A stretch of DNA of 64,000 bases from Marixanthomonas sp963974425 (GCF_963974425.1 NZ_CAXBCK010000015.1:1-64000), one strand, 5' to 3'. Positions 19,087 to 29,272 are shown, numbered from the stretch's first letter. Notes: generated by a model not told the origin, from the letters alone. Numbers and translations are program-made.

Positions 19087-19920
19087 CTATTTAAAAAAAT
19101 CAAATTCATTCGTTTTAATTACATACCCTAACCTTATCATGCTTTGTGACTTTTGATAATCGAGCAAGCCTTCTGCTTGACCTAAATACCACTCTAACAT
19201 TATATATTGATTAGAACGATTATTTTTAAAAGGGTTATAATAAATTCGTGAACGAATAGTTCCTTTCCCATCAAAATTTAACCCTTTTCTAAGCATTAAA
19301 TTAAAATAAAGTTTGTTTTGCTTTACTTCGTGTTCTATATTTATTTCTGCAAGACCTGTATACTCTAAAATATCAGAGTTATCATTTCTATAGCCAAAAG
19401 GCAACCACATTTCAAAATTTGCTGTAGTTCGATGAAGAATGTTCGTAGTATAACTTGCAGTTATCCTATTCCAACTTCTAGAATAAATACTATCACGACC
19501 ATTAGAATTGTGCTCTATAGCCACTCCTGCTATTCCTTTAAAAACATCATCTTTATTAAATATAGGTTTACCTATAGCTATGGATGGATTGAAATTAACA
19601 TCCCTAAAAGGAAAAGACTCTTCATAGATATCCCAAAAAGCTTGCTGGGTATAGGTTAAAAACAAATAAGTATCCCAAGGGAGTTTATCTCTTGTTATGA
19701 TTTGTTTAAAACTTACTTGATATTTTGCATCTGCTGAACTACTATTAATAGCAGTATTTGTTGGAACTCCTGTTAAAAAGAAATTATCTTTATGAATAGT
19801 GAAATAGGGTAATTGCTGTACTGAGTCTTTAAATTTTTCTCTTTTTATCGATTGAGCTTGACAAATCGAGCCTATTACAAAAGTAACTGCTAATAGATAC
19901 CGGCTAATTTTTTTATTCAT
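19087..19920 (-). CDS. outer-membrane phospholipase A
   Basis: A 277-aa outer-membrane beta-barrel with a signal peptide ending in CQAQ. The OMPLA catalytic residues are visible in EHNSNGRDSIYSRSWNR: His137, Ser139 and Asn151, spaced as in E. coli PldA (H142, S144, N156). The upstream barrel signature YTQQAFWDIYEESFPFRD also matches. It hydrolyses misplaced phospholipids in the outer leaflet. It is convergent with the oxidoreductase operon. Confidence 0.92.
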   Translation of the reverse strand: MNKKISRYLLAVTFVIGSICQAQSIKREKFKDSVQQLPYFTIHKDNFFLTGVPTNTAINSSSADAKYQVSFKQIITRDKLPWDTYLFLTYTQQAFWDIYEESFPFRDVNFNPSIAIGKPIFNKDDVFKGIAGVAIEHNSNGRDSIYSRSWNRITASYTTNILHRTTANFEMWLPFGYRNDNSDILEYTGLAEINIEHEVKQNKLYFNLMLRKGLNFDGKGTIRSRIYYNPFKNNRSNQYIMLEWYLGQAEGLLDYQKSQSMIRLGYVIKTNEFDFFK

Positions 19921-20005
19921 TTTTTACTTAAAATTGATGCTTTATAGAGTGTATTTTAAGAAACTTTTCTTTTTGTATCGTGGTCTGTACTTTTAAATTG
20001 ATTTA

Positions 20006-21334
20006 TTATTCTTCTATTATAGGGATTTCTAATTGATTGGTTCTATAGCGATATAGCGCTTCTTTTTGTTTATAATTAGCAAAAGCATTTGCCAACTCCG
20101 CCTCTGCTTCCTCTTTAGATTGTTGTGCATTCAGCAAATCGGTTAAATTATTTAACCCGCTATCGTAATTATCTTTTTGAGTTTTTAAATTTTCGGTGCC
20201 ATAAAGTACTTTATCTTTTGCATATTGAATCTGCTTATACGCATTAAGAAGGTCGTACCAGCTTTTCATAATACCAACTGTCAATTGATCTTTTCCGTCT
20301 TTTAATTTATTTTCTGCTATTTCAACCTCAATTTTGCTTTGTCGTATTTGCTTTTTTTCTCCACCCCACCAAGCAGAAATAGGTATAGTAACTGTTCCAA
20401 AGGCAATAGGCTGTACATCTATTCCAAAATCATTATTAAAAGAATCGAACTTTGAAGCATTTAATCCCACTGCAAATTGAGGTAATAAGTCGGCTTTTTC
20501 ATTCTTCACTTGTAATTGTGCTGCTTGTACCTGTTTTTCTAACAAGCGATACATATTATTGCTTTGTAAGCCGAGTTTGGGATTTTCATACTTTAATTCT
20601 GGCGAGGCAATTTCAGTTTTTACACTTTTTGTAGCCACCATACTAGTATCGTATGAAATTCCTGCGTACAAAGCTAAATCTAACAAAGCAATCTTTCTTT
20701 GATTAGAGAGTTCATTCTCCCTTAACAGGAGGCCACTTTTCTCCACTTTAACCTGCAGCAATTGATTTTTTGCAATAAGTCCGGCGTCCAAAAGATCTTC
20801 TTGTTGTTTAAGAAGGTTATTGAGATAAACTTTACTAGCTTGGATAGCTTTTTGCTGTTCCTGAATATTAATAAGCTGCCAGAACTTTGTTTCAGCAGTA
20901 AGAATAACAGAATCAATAGATTCTTCCATACCTATCTCTCGACTGTCTAATTGTACTTGAGCTAATTGATTGGCCAACCTAATTTTTCCACCAGCATAAA
21001 TTGCTTGCGTAGCAGTAGCACCAATGCTATAAATATTATCAATTCCGTTTGGTAATACTTCTGGGATAGGTGGAACAAGGTCATCAAAACCGTATAGCGC
21101 AAATCCAGTAGCCTCTACTTCAGGAAAATATTGAGAAAAGGCTTCTTGTCTAGCTACTTCAGCTTTTTCAGCACGAAGCTTTCCATTTTTAATATTGTGA
21201 CTATATTCTAGGGCCGATTTTTTTACATTCTCGAGATTAAGCTCCTTATTTTGTGCGTTAGTCGTCACCAATGTTAAAAGGAATACCAAGAAAACGCTTA
21301 TTTTTTTATAGAATGAATGGTTTATAACGTCCAT
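20006..21334 (-). CDS. TolC-family outer-membrane efflux protein
   Basis: A 442-aa outer-membrane channel with a signal peptide (FLVFLLTLVTTNAQ) and the TolC pattern of two internally related halves rich in long alpha-helical coiled coils (KSALEYSHNIKNGKLRAEKAEVARQEAFSQYFPEVEATGF and KDQLTVGIMKSWYDLLNAYKQIQYAKDKVLYGTENLKTQKDNYDSGLNNLTDLLNAQ). Third gene of the RND efflux operon; it starts 3 bp after the permease stop. Confidence 0.93.
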   Translation of the reverse strand: MDVINHSFYKKISVFLVFLLTLVTTNAQNKELNLENVKKSALEYSHNIKNGKLRAEKAEVARQEAFSQYFPEVEATGFALYGFDDLVPPIPEVLPNGIDNIYSIGATATQAIYAGGKIRLANQLAQVQLDSREIGMEESIDSVILTAETKFWQLINIQEQQKAIQASKVYLNNLLKQQEDLLDAGLIAKNQLLQVKVEKSGLLLRENELSNQRKIALLDLALYAGISYDTSMVATKSVKTEIASPELKYENPKLGLQSNNMYRLLEKQVQAAQLQVKNEKADLLPQFAVGLNASKFDSFNNDFGIDVQPIAFGTVTIPISAWWGGEKKQIRQSKIEVEIAENKLKDGKDQLTVGIMKSWYDLLNAYKQIQYAKDKVLYGTENLKTQKDNYDSGLNNLTDLLNAQQSKEEAEAELANAFANYKQKEALYRYRTNQLEIPIIEE

Positions 21335-21337
21335 TTT

Positions 21338-24300
21338 TTATGAGTTTATTGTTTTTAATTCGTCATCATTGTTTTCATCCTTAGCTTCTTCTTCATTTCT
21401 AAAGAATAACCAGTAAAGTACAGGCAACACAAAGAGTGTTAAAACCATAGAAACTAAAAGACCAAAAGCGATTACAGTACCCAACGGTCCCCATAAGCTA
21501 GACCTACTAATAATCATAGGGGTAACTCCTACTGCGGCAGCAGATGAGGTAAGGAAAATAGGCCTCATTCTACGTTGCGCAGATAGAATTGCAGCTTGAA
21601 GAACATTTTTGCCATGGTGAAGGCGTAATTCGTCTGCAAAATCAATGAGGATAATTCCGTTTCTTACTACAATACCACAAAGTGCTAATATTCCTAAGAA
21701 AGAAGTAAACCCGAAAGGATATTGCATAAGTAATAAACCTAATGCAGCTCCTAGAATACTTAACGGCATAGTAATAAAACTTAAAGCTGCGTGTTTGAAG
21801 GATTTAAAATGCCAAATAAGAATTAGGATAATAAGTAGTACACTTATCAATAACGAGATTCCCATGGGCAGCAAGTTTTCTTCAGACATTTCATGTTCTC
21901 CCCCATAGTTTATTCTAATATGACTAGGAATATCTAATTCTTCTATTTTAGGCGTCATTTTGCCTTGAACAACGTTAGCTACAGCTCCCTTTTCAATATC
22001 AACTCTAATGGTTAAACAGCGCATCCCATTACGTCTTACAATTTGTTCTTGCTCCCAAGTTGGGGTTATATTTGCTACTTGTTTTAATGGAATTACATTA
22101 CCTGTGTTAGGTGCAATCACTGAAAGTTGCCGTAAATCTGAAATTGTCTGCGCCGCATGATTTTCTGCTTTTATTTTAATATTAATGGCATAATCATCCT
22201 CATAAATTTGAGTCGCTTGTAAGCCCTCCATATTCATAGCAATGGTATAACCTATATCTTCCTTGGTTAGACCTGCTTGAGCGGCTTGCTCTTCTTTAAT
22301 ATCAATACTTACCGAACTGTATAATTCTCCAAAATTGCTTCTACTCCAGATGGTTTGGGGAGTTTGTCTAGCCACATCAATAATTTGATCTCCATACTTT
22401 TTTAATTCTGAAATATCATTTCCGTAAAGCCTTACCTCAATTGGGGCAGGTTTTCCTACCATGTTAAGTTGTTTCATCCTTAAATAGGCGTTTGGAAACA
22501 TTTCAGAATACTTATCGTCGTATTCTCTTAATACTTCTTCCGTAGCATCATTTGAAGCTGTTGTCACTAATATTTGAGCATAATTTTTCGCTGGAAGATT
22601 GGGAGCATACACCATATGAAATCGAGGAGAACTTTCTCCAATAAAACTGGTGTAGTCTAAGATTCTCTCATCTTTTGATAAAATCTCTTCGAATTCTTCT
22701 ACAATAGCTGCCGTTTCTTGTAAATTGCTTCCTTTGCTGAGATTGACCTCTACTGCAAATTGATCTCTTTCTACAATTGGAAATAACTCTTGACTTACAT
22801 TCGAAAAGAGAAACATTCCTAATACAACAGAGAGCACTCCCATGAAAACAGTTATTTTATAATGTTTCATAGCTTTTTCTACACTCTTATTGAAAAAATC
22901 TTGAAGCCTATCTAACACAGATTTTTTCTTTTTAGCTTCATCTTCATCCTTTTCTGAATGCAATCCTTTTTTAATAAAAACGGTATTAAGAAAAGGCACC
23001 AGTAAAATGGATATTGCTAAAGACAGAAATAAGGCTATAGAAATTGTAAAAGGAAACGTACTTAAGAAGTCTTTTGCCGTTCCACTCATAAAAAACATAA
23101 GCGGGAAAAACGTAGCAGAAATGGCAAGTGTAGCCGTAAAAACAGATGGGAATAATTCTACAGCACTATGATAAGCTGCTTCAAATCTAGATTCACCTTC
23201 ATCCAGTTTTTCTACATAATTGTCTATTACAACAATAGGATCATCTACTACAATACCAAGTACGACAATTAAAGCGGCTAATGTTACGGTGTTAAGTTCC
23301 ATCCCGAAAAGATACATAAGCGCAAGCGTAGCAGAAATAGTAATAGGAATTGTCGCTGCAGCTAAAGAAGCTATCCGAAAAGGAAGTAATAGCATACATA
23401 CCAGAATAACTCCTAAAAGCGCATAGCCAAATTCTTTCATAAAATGGCCTATAGAATGATCTACCACTACAGGCTGGTCTGCAATAGTTTTAACTTCAAT
23501 ATCTTCTGGTAAGTCTTGTTTTAGCTGAGCTAAATGCTCTTTAATCTCCTCTCCAAATTGTACAATATTATTCCCTTTAGCCATCTCTAAAGTGATAATC
23601 ATTGCCTTTGTACCTCCTGTTTGTATGTAAGAGTCTGGGTCTTCATATTCCCTCTTTATGTTTGCAATATCACTTAACCTAATTACATTTCCATTTTCAT
23701 CAGACCTAATAATGTGTTGTGCTACATCAGTAACATTATTTAAAAACGCATCAAGTTGTATAGGGCGGTCAAAGTTTTTATTTTCTAAAGTCCCTCCTGG
23801 TAATATCGTTCCTCGGGTTTGTAGACTTTGCATTAGCATTCCCGGACTTATACCGTACTGAGCCAACTTATTTTGATCTACCGAAATAGCTATTTGTTCC
23901 GTAAGTCCACCTGAATAGGTGATTTTTGCCATATCTTCAATCTGGCGCAGGTTGTCAATAATATCTTCTACATGAAATTGGAGATCTTTATAAGGTCTAG
24001 TTTTAGACTGAACCGACAAAATCATGGCAGCGGTATTACCAAAATCACTATTTACGGCTATACCTCGTACTCCTTTAGGTAAGGATTGCTGCTGAAATAC
24101 AAATAAATTATTTTTTAGTTTGTTCCAAAACTGTTGGGTTTCGTCTTTTCCAATTCTGTCTGAAACTTCTAAATACACGTAACTCATTCCGTTTTTTGAA
24201 TAGGAATAGGTTTTAGTTTTATCCACTTCATTAAACGTAAATAAGTATTCTTCAAGTTTAGAAGTCAATTGTGTTTCAACCTCTTCTGAACTTGCTCCTG

Positions 24301-24466
24301 GAAATGATCCAATGACAAGCCCAGTTCGGGTTGTAAAATTGGGGAACTCATTTCGGGACATATTAAATAGCCCGATAAGTCCGATAATAAATAAGGTGAA
24401 AGCTAATGCTAGGGGAAAAGCTTTATGCTTCATCCCCCATTCTATAAGGTTTCCTTTCTTTTTCAT
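21338..24466 (-). CDS. RND efflux permease (AcrB/CzcA/MdtB type)
   Basis: A 1042-aa inner-membrane proton-driven transporter. It has the RND layout: TM1, a large periplasmic loop, TM2-6, TM7, a second loop, TM8-12. Conserved segments include GIVVDDPIVVIDNYVEKLDEGESRFEAAYHSA in TM4 and GIVVRNGIILIDFADEL near TM10. The GMELNTVTLAALIVVLGIVVDD segment places it in the HAE/multidrug group rather than the metal group. Middle gene of the adaptor-permease-TolC operon. Confidence 0.95.
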   Translation of the reverse strand: MKKKGNLIEWGMKHKAFPLALAFTLFIIGLIGLFNMSRNEFPNFTTRTGLVIGSFPGASSEEVETQLTSKLEEYLFTFNEVDKTKTYSYSKNGMSYVYLEVSDRIGKDETQQFWNKLKNNLFVFQQQSLPKGVRGIAVNSDFGNTAAMILSVQSKTRPYKDLQFHVEDIIDNLRQIEDMAKITYSGGLTEQIAISVDQNKLAQYGISPGMLMQSLQTRGTILPGGTLENKNFDRPIQLDAFLNNVTDVAQHIIRSDENGNVIRLSDIANIKREYEDPDSYIQTGGTKAMIITLEMAKGNNIVQFGEEIKEHLAQLKQDLPEDIEVKTIADQPVVVDHSIGHFMKEFGYALLGVILVCMLLLPFRIASLAAATIPITISATLALMYLFGMELNTVTLAALIVVLGIVVDDPIVVIDNYVEKLDEGESRFEAAYHSAVELFPSVFTATLAISATFFPLMFFMSGTAKDFLSTFPFTISIALFLSLAISILLVPFLNTVFIKKGLHSEKDEDEAKKKKSVLDRLQDFFNKSVEKAMKHYKITVFMGVLSVVLGMFLFSNVSQELFPIVERDQFAVEVNLSKGSNLQETAAIVEEFEEILSKDERILDYTSFIGESSPRFHMVYAPNLPAKNYAQILVTTASNDATEEVLREYDDKYSEMFPNAYLRMKQLNMVGKPAPIEVRLYGNDISELKKYGDQIIDVARQTPQTIWSRSNFGELYSSVSIDIKEEQAAQAGLTKEDIGYTIAMNMEGLQATQIYEDDYAINIKIKAENHAAQTISDLRQLSVIAPNTGNVIPLKQVANITPTWEQEQIVRRNGMRCLTIRVDIEKGAVANVVQGKMTPKIEELDIPSHIRINYGGEHEMSEENLLPMGISLLISVLLIILILIWHFKSFKHAALSFITMPLSILGAALGLLLMQYPFGFTSFLGILALCGIVVRNGIILIDFADELRLHHGKNVLQAAILSAQRRMRPIFLTSSAAAVGVTPMIISRSSLWGPLGTVIAFGLLVSMVLTLFVLPVLYWLFFRNEEEAKDENNDDELKTINS

Positions 24467-24469
24467 AAA

Positions 24470-25531
24470 TTACTTGCTTAGAACTTTTACAGGAGTGTTA
24501 TTGGTAAGTTTGTGATATCCAGATGTAATAATGACATCACCCTTTTGCAAACCTTTTTCTATGGCAATACCGTCATTGTAAAGTGTACCGATTTCAACGA
24601 ATTTACGTTGTGCTGTATTTTTCTCAGTATCTACTACATAAACAAAGTTTTGTCCTTCATCGGTTATAGAAACCACTTGTACAGGAAGTACAATCGATTG
24701 CAAGTTATTTTCAGTTTCGGTTTTATTTGTTGATTTATTAAAGCTAGTTTGACAAGCCATTCCCGGTTTTAATATTTTATCTGGGTTTGGTATAGTGATT
24801 TTAGCTTTATACACAGGGTTTTGCCTTCCAGACTGAACAGCTATTTCGGTAAGTACACCTGTAAATTTTTTGTCTAAGGCACTTACAGTAACCGTAGCAC
24901 TATCCCCTACTTTATAGGTATTCACTTCTTTATCTGATAAGGAAATAATAGCTTGTACTTGATCCATATCAAGTAATTCTACTACAGGCTTTCCCGGACT
25001 TGCTACATCCCCAGTTTCCATCATCTTATTACCAATATATCCTGAAAATGGTGCTCTTAACTTTGTTTTCTTTACATTTTGATATGCTGCATTTGCGGCA
25101 GATTGAGCCTGTTTAAAATTAGAACGAGCTTCAATCATTCTAATCTCGGCAATACTGCCTTTTTTATACACCTCATTAATACGAGTATAATTTTCTTCTG
25201 CTAAGTCAGCTTGTGCCTGTTGTGCCTCATATTGTTCTACATAAGTAGTAGGATCTATATTTGCAATGAGACTCCCTTTTTCAACATAGTCTCCAATATT
25301 TACATGAATTTTATTGACATCTCCAGATACTTGAAAACTCAGTTGGGCATCCATTTCGGCTTGTATCGTTCCAGGATAGCTTTCTGAAGTAATGCTAGAT
25401 TCATTATTGGTGTTTCCTATAGTTAAAGTTTCTACTCCAACAGGTGTTATTTCTTTAGAGGTTTCTTTGTCATTGCACGAGAGCAATAGAAATCCTAGCA
25501 TTACAGAATACAAAAAAGGTTTACGTAGCAT
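24470..25531 (-). CDS. RND efflux periplasmic adaptor, lipoprotein
   Basis: A 353-aa membrane-fusion protein. N-terminal lipobox LLLSC at residues 15-19. Lipoyl half-motif INVGDYVEKGSLIANIDP, an alpha-hairpin (residues about 88-135), the second lipoyl half RAPFSGYIGNKMMETGDVASPGKPVVELLD, then beta-barrel and membrane-proximal domains. First gene of the operon; the AraC regulator starting at 26658 is 215 bp upstream on the same strand. Confidence 0.93.
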   Translation of the reverse strand: MLRKPFLYSVMLGFLLLSCNDKETSKEITPVGVETLTIGNTNNESSITSESYPGTIQAEMDAQLSFQVSGDVNKIHVNIGDYVEKGSLIANIDPTTYVEQYEAQQAQADLAEENYTRINEVYKKGSIAEIRMIEARSNFKQAQSAANAAYQNVKKTKLRAPFSGYIGNKMMETGDVASPGKPVVELLDMDQVQAIISLSDKEVNTYKVGDSATVTVSALDKKFTGVLTEIAVQSGRQNPVYKAKITIPNPDKILKPGMACQTSFNKSTNKTETENNLQSIVLPVQVVSITDEGQNFVYVVDTEKNTAQRKFVEIGTLYNDGIAIEKGLQKGDVIITSGYHKLTNNTPVKVLSK

Positions 25532-25746
25532 TTAATTAGCATTTAAAGTTTTTCTAATATTATTTTTTACCTCATTGGAAAAAAATTTACTCGCAAAAAT
25601 GCCTTAATATTCACCAATAGGAAAGGTCTATAAGAGGGAGTAATTGGTCAATATGAGGGATTTTATAGATTGATGTGAAAAGTTACAAAAATTACAATAT
25701 TATAAATATCAAGAGTTTATAATTTCACAACAAAATAACATTTGGT

Positions 25747-26658
25747 CTAAGTCTGTAATTGTAACTTAAGATTTCTAAATTGAGATGGAGAAAAACCAGA
25801 ATGTTTTTTAAAATATTTTCCGAAGAAAGATTGATCGCTAAATTGTAAATCGTCCGAGATTTGTGCTATGGAAAGAGATGGATTACCTAGCAATATTTTA
25901 GCTTCTAAAATTACAGTATCTACAATTAACTCTCCAGCCGTCTTGCCAGATACTTCTTTTAAAACCTTAGATAAATGGCCCGAGGTTATTGATAAAATTT
26001 CGGCATAAAACTGTACAGATTTCTCTGCTTTAAAGTTATCATTGAGAAGTTTTAAAAAACGAAGTGCTAATTCTTCATTTCTAGATACAGATAATTCTAG
26101 GTTGGGATTATTTTTTTTAAAGACAGAAGAACAATGAAAAACCAACCCACCAAAAGTGTGTTTAATTAATTCCCCCTTAAAAGGTATGTCAGATTCCTTC
26201 GGATTATTATACTGCTTTAAAAGTTTTGATAATGATACTGTTGTTTTACTTTCAGTTGGTGATAATTTGAGCTTAACTACATTTTCTCTTGTAAAAAACT
26301 CAATTTTATCGAATTCTATCTTCGTAAAAGAGTTTTTTAGAATAAAATCTACGCTAAAACAAATTCCGATAATTTCTAAATTCTTACTGATTTTAAGCAA
26401 TTGTACAGCTACCTTTGGCTTAACTGGAATAATTTCGCCGCTTTTAATTGTGATTTCACGTAAATTTAATTGAATTTTAATTTCTCCTTTAACAACAAAT
26501 ATCAACGAATAATCATCTGTCCTAAAAGGATATGTAATAGGAATTTCTTCGTATTTATTTTTTGAAATATGTACGTGTAAATCGTCATTTTGGGGGTTGT
26601 CCCCCATAATCTCAATTAGCTCATTTATAGTATGCTTTCTAATTAAATTTTCTTGCAA
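25747..26658 (-). CDS. AraC-family transcriptional regulator
   Basis: A 303-aa regulator. N-terminal cupin-like half (FRTDDYSLIFVVKGEIKIQLNLREITIKSGEIIPVKPK) and C-terminal AraC domain (VQFYAEILSITSGHLSKVLKEVSGKTAGELIVD...SIAQISDDLQFSDQSFFGKYFKKHSGFSPSQFR). Located upstream of, and on the same strand as, the RND efflux operon, which it is likely to control. Effector unknown. Confidence 0.92.
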   Translation of the reverse strand: MQENLIRKHTINELIEIMGDNPQNDDLHVHISKNKYEEIPITYPFRTDDYSLIFVVKGEIKIQLNLREITIKSGEIIPVKPKVAVQLLKISKNLEIIGICFSVDFILKNSFTKIEFDKIEFFTRENVVKLKLSPTESKTTVSLSKLLKQYNNPKESDIPFKGELIKHTFGGLVFHCSSVFKKNNPNLELSVSRNEELALRFLKLLNDNFKAEKSVQFYAEILSITSGHLSKVLKEVSGKTAGELIVDTVILEAKILLGNPSLSIAQISDDLQFSDQSFFGKYFKKHSGFSPSQFRNLKLQLQT

Positions 26659-26751
26659 AATGGTTTTATGAAGATTTGGATTACAAATATAATATTTATC
26701 AAGTTCCTTTTAGACTATTATCTGTTGTGTAATTTTCTAATAAACACTGAA

Positions 26752-27543
26752 TTATTTATACGATAATAGAACCTGAGCAACTTTTTTTAAATCATCTTCA
26801 CTAATCTCTGTCTGTGGAGCCAATGGGAATATTTGTTGTCCTGGTCTGCTTATAAATGCTGCTCGCCAGCCAGCCCACAACGCACCAGCCACATCCCAAC
26901 CATGGGCAGCTATAAGTATGCACTCCTCTGGCTTTACTCCCATTTTTCGTGCAGCCCAAGTATATGTATCTGTAAAAGGTTTAAATTTCCCAATGTCTTC
27001 TACGCTTAAGCGTTCATCAAAATACTCCGTTAAACCCGCGCTTTCAAATTGCTTTTTCACCCCTTCGTTTGAAGAATTTGTAAAAGATACCAGTTTATAA
27101 CCGTCTTTTTTTAATTGAGCTAAAGCTTCTTTTACTTCGGGGTGTGCTGGCAAACCACGTAAGGAATTTAAAACAGTTTTACGTGCTTCTTCCTCTGACA
27201 ATTTAATATTATTATTAGCTGCTACCATTTGTAAAGCTGCAGCTCCAATATTTCCAAAATGTTCATATTGACCGCTTGCTGTGGTAACTAAAGAATATTG
27301 AAGCATGGTAGTAAACCATAAAGAAAGTAAATCATCTCTACCGTTTAGAGCTTCACTCACTACTTGTTTCATATCGGTAAGATCTAGCAAAGTTTCATTA
27401 ACATCAAAGAATAAAACTTTTGGTCTTACATTGTCGCTATTTTCCATATTATTTGTTGTTTGTCCTAGTCCTATATTAGGCATCAAAACTCCTGTTGCAC
27501 CTAATAACCCCAGGTTTTTTATAAATTTCCTTCTGTCTTTCAT
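26752..27543 (-). CDS. exported HAD type II haloacid dehalogenase-like protein
   Basis: A 263-aa HAD hydrolase. The N-terminal KDRRKFIKNLGLLGATGVLMP fits a twin-arginine signal (RRKFIK followed by a hydrophobic stretch), so export folded to the periplasm is likely. The HAD core follows: FFDVNETLLDLT (nucleophile Asp, motif I), FTNSSNEG (motif II), KFKPFTDTYTWAA (Lys, motif III) and AAHGWDVAGALWAG (motif IV). It matches the haloacid dehalogenase type II layout. It lies 8 bp downstream of the DsbA-like gene. Confidence 0.88.
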   Translation of the reverse strand: MKDRRKFIKNLGLLGATGVLMPNIGLGQTTNNMENSDNVRPKVLFFDVNETLLDLTDMKQVVSEALNGRDDLLSLWFTTMLQYSLVTTASGQYEHFGNIGAAALQMVAANNNIKLSEEEARKTVLNSLRGLPAHPEVKEALAQLKKDGYKLVSFTNSSNEGVKKQFESAGLTEYFDERLSVEDIGKFKPFTDTYTWAARKMGVKPEECILIAAHGWDVAGALWAGWRAAFISRPGQQIFPLAPQTEISEDDLKKVAQVLLSYK

Positions 27544-27550
27544 AATCCAC

Positions 27551-28195
27551 TTATTCAGTAATTAATTCTGAAAGTACTTCTTTAAACACGTCTACAGGTT
27601 GCGCTCCGGTTACTGCACTTTTTCGGTTAAATACAATTGTTGGCACCGAATTAACTCCCATGTTCTTCCAATAGCCTTGCTTGTTTCTTATATCATAGCG
27701 TACTTCTTCATTATCTAGCCTTGCAAGTGCTTCATCTGCATTTAAACCCACGTCCAATAAAGCTTTTTTTAAAATTTCTTTATCTGAAACATCTTTTCGT
27801 TCACTAAAGAAAGCGGCAGTTAATCGCATTTTAAGTTCGGTTTGCTTTCCGAAGTCTTTTGCATAATCTAATAAAATATGAGCATTAAAAGTATTTACCA
27901 TTCGCATATCATCAAAATAATCAAACTTAAAACCAAGCTCTTCTCCTACTTCGGTCATATGCTGTTGGGACTCTTTTTGTTGTTCAAGAGTAGATCCATA
28001 TTTTTCAGTAATATGTTCTTTTACATTTTGGCCTTCAACGGGCATATTCGGGTTTAACTCAAATGGTTGCCATTCTATTTCTATTTGATCTTGAACACCA
28101 AGTTCTGCAATTGCTTTTTCCAAACGCTTGTATCCAATAGTACACCAAGGACACACTACATCTGAAACGATATCTATTTTTAATTTATCAGCCAT
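27551..28195 (-). CDS. DsbA-family (FrnE-like) oxidoreductase
   Basis: A 214-aa cytoplasmic thioredoxin-fold protein of the FrnE/2-hydroxychromene-2-carboxylate isomerase-like type. Redox motif CPWC at residues 14-17 (VSDVVCPWCTIGYKRLEKAI), helical insertion, and the cis-Pro loop MGVNSVPTIVFNRKSAVTGAQ near residues 180-200. No signal peptide. Part of the TetR-linked redox operon. Confidence 0.92.
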   Translation of the reverse strand: MADKLKIDIVSDVVCPWCTIGYKRLEKAIAELGVQDQIEIEWQPFELNPNMPVEGQNVKEHITEKYGSTLEQQKESQQHMTEVGEELGFKFDYFDDMRMVNTFNAHILLDYAKDFGKQTELKMRLTAAFFSERKDVSDKEILKKALLDVGLNADEALARLDNEEVRYDIRNKQGYWKNMGVNSVPTIVFNRKSAVTGAQPVDVFKEVLSELITE

Positions 28196-28246
28196 AATTT
28201 TATTTTTTAATTGAATTTTATATTTATTTCTACAAAACTAATCTAG

Positions 28247-28918
28247 TTATTTACTAATTAGATTAGTGCTGAGGAAAATATTTTCCTTTTGTTCATCTTC
28301 TGTGATTTTATCTATTGATACCATATTTAAAACCATAGAATTCACAACTCTGCTTTTACTTAAATCTTTATTTATAATTAATGCTTTATGATACATACCT
28401 AATGTAGAAACATTAGATTTTGGACTACTATTATTAATTATAACAATAGAATAATTATCCTTATTTACTGAATTTATTTTTGATGTAAAAGGCTTTAATA
28501 AATCATCGTCCTTTTTAAAAACAGGTGGAAATTTATTAGAATAGTCTTCGAGTGTTTTATAAGCTTTATTAGCGTAAGCGTGGTAATCTGCTACATGCAA
28601 CTCACTTTTAATTTCACTAGGTTCATAACCTAACATAAGTATAGATTCATCTGCAGCATTGTCTACATGAAAAGGTGTGTTTACTTGTTGGTCAAAGCGT
28701 ACAAGCCAATGGTAGCTTAGTTTTTTGTTGAATGCAGAAACACTAAGTTTTGATAATTCTTTTTTTAGATCTATCATAATAGACCTAAATCGATAAGGTG
28801 TAATTTCTTTTTTGTTAAAAACTAGATGCACAAAACCTGGAGCTTCAGTAGTAGTTCTAAAAACGGATTTAAAGTTCTTTTCTGCTATATGTTTTATAGT
28901 TTCTTCTTTAATTTTCAT
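28247..28918 (-). CDS. putative 2-oxoglutarate/Fe(II)-like oxygenase
   Basis: A 223-aa protein that I do not recognise with certainty. The segment RFDQQVNTPFHVDNAADESILMLGYEPSE contains H84-x-D86, and a later His177 in LGMYHKALI could complete an HxD...H iron-binding triad of the kind found in cupin-fold oxygenases. That assignment is an inference from motif spacing. It lies between the EthD and DsbA-like genes of the redox operon. It could instead be an uncharacterised Bacteroidota protein with no iron. Confidence 0.5.
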   Translation of the reverse strand: MKIKEETIKHIAEKNFKSVFRTTTEAPGFVHLVFNKKEITPYRFRSIMIDLKKELSKLSVSAFNKKLSYHWLVRFDQQVNTPFHVDNAADESILMLGYEPSEIKSELHVADYHAYANKAYKTLEDYSNKFPPVFKKDDDLLKPFTSKINSVNKDNYSIVIINNSSPKSNVSTLGMYHKALIINKDLSKSRVVNSMVLNMVSIDKITEDEQKENIFLSTNLISK

Positions 28919-28940
28919 TACAACACCTTTCTAGTCTTTT

Positions 28941-29255
28941 TTAAAAAGTAATCAATTCGCTAATTTGAAGCACTCCTTGCACATTACTATAATTTTTAAC
29001 ATCTGCAGCAAAGGTTTCTCCATGGGGTCCAAAGGACTCTTGAAACGAGGTTATGCTATCAAATTTTAAATGTGCGATTGCTACGTAAGGTGCAGGTTCT
29101 CCAGGAACCCTACTAGCCACACCTAAATCTAATTCTAAACCTTTTAAGGCATCACCTAGAGCATTTACGATCATTGGTAAGTGGTTTGCTTTGTAATATT
29201 CTGCATCAAACTGCACATCTTTACCGTTCGGATACATTACGGATACTTTTATCAT
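28941..29255 (-). CDS. EthD-family protein
   Basis: A 104-aa ferredoxin-like dimeric alpha-beta barrel protein. The pattern MIKVSVMYPNGKDVQFDAEYYKANHLPMI and the C-terminal FGPHGETFAADVKNYSNV are typical of EthD-type proteins, which are often encoded near oxidoreductases and monooxygenases. Specific reaction unknown. Starts 17 bp after the SDR stop. Confidence 0.88.
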   Translation of the reverse strand: MIKVSVMYPNGKDVQFDAEYYKANHLPMIVNALGDALKGLELDLGVASRVPGEPAPYVAIAHLKFDSITSFQESFGPHGETFAADVKNYSNVQGVLQISELITF

Positions 29256-29272
29256 ATTTTTATTTAAAATAT

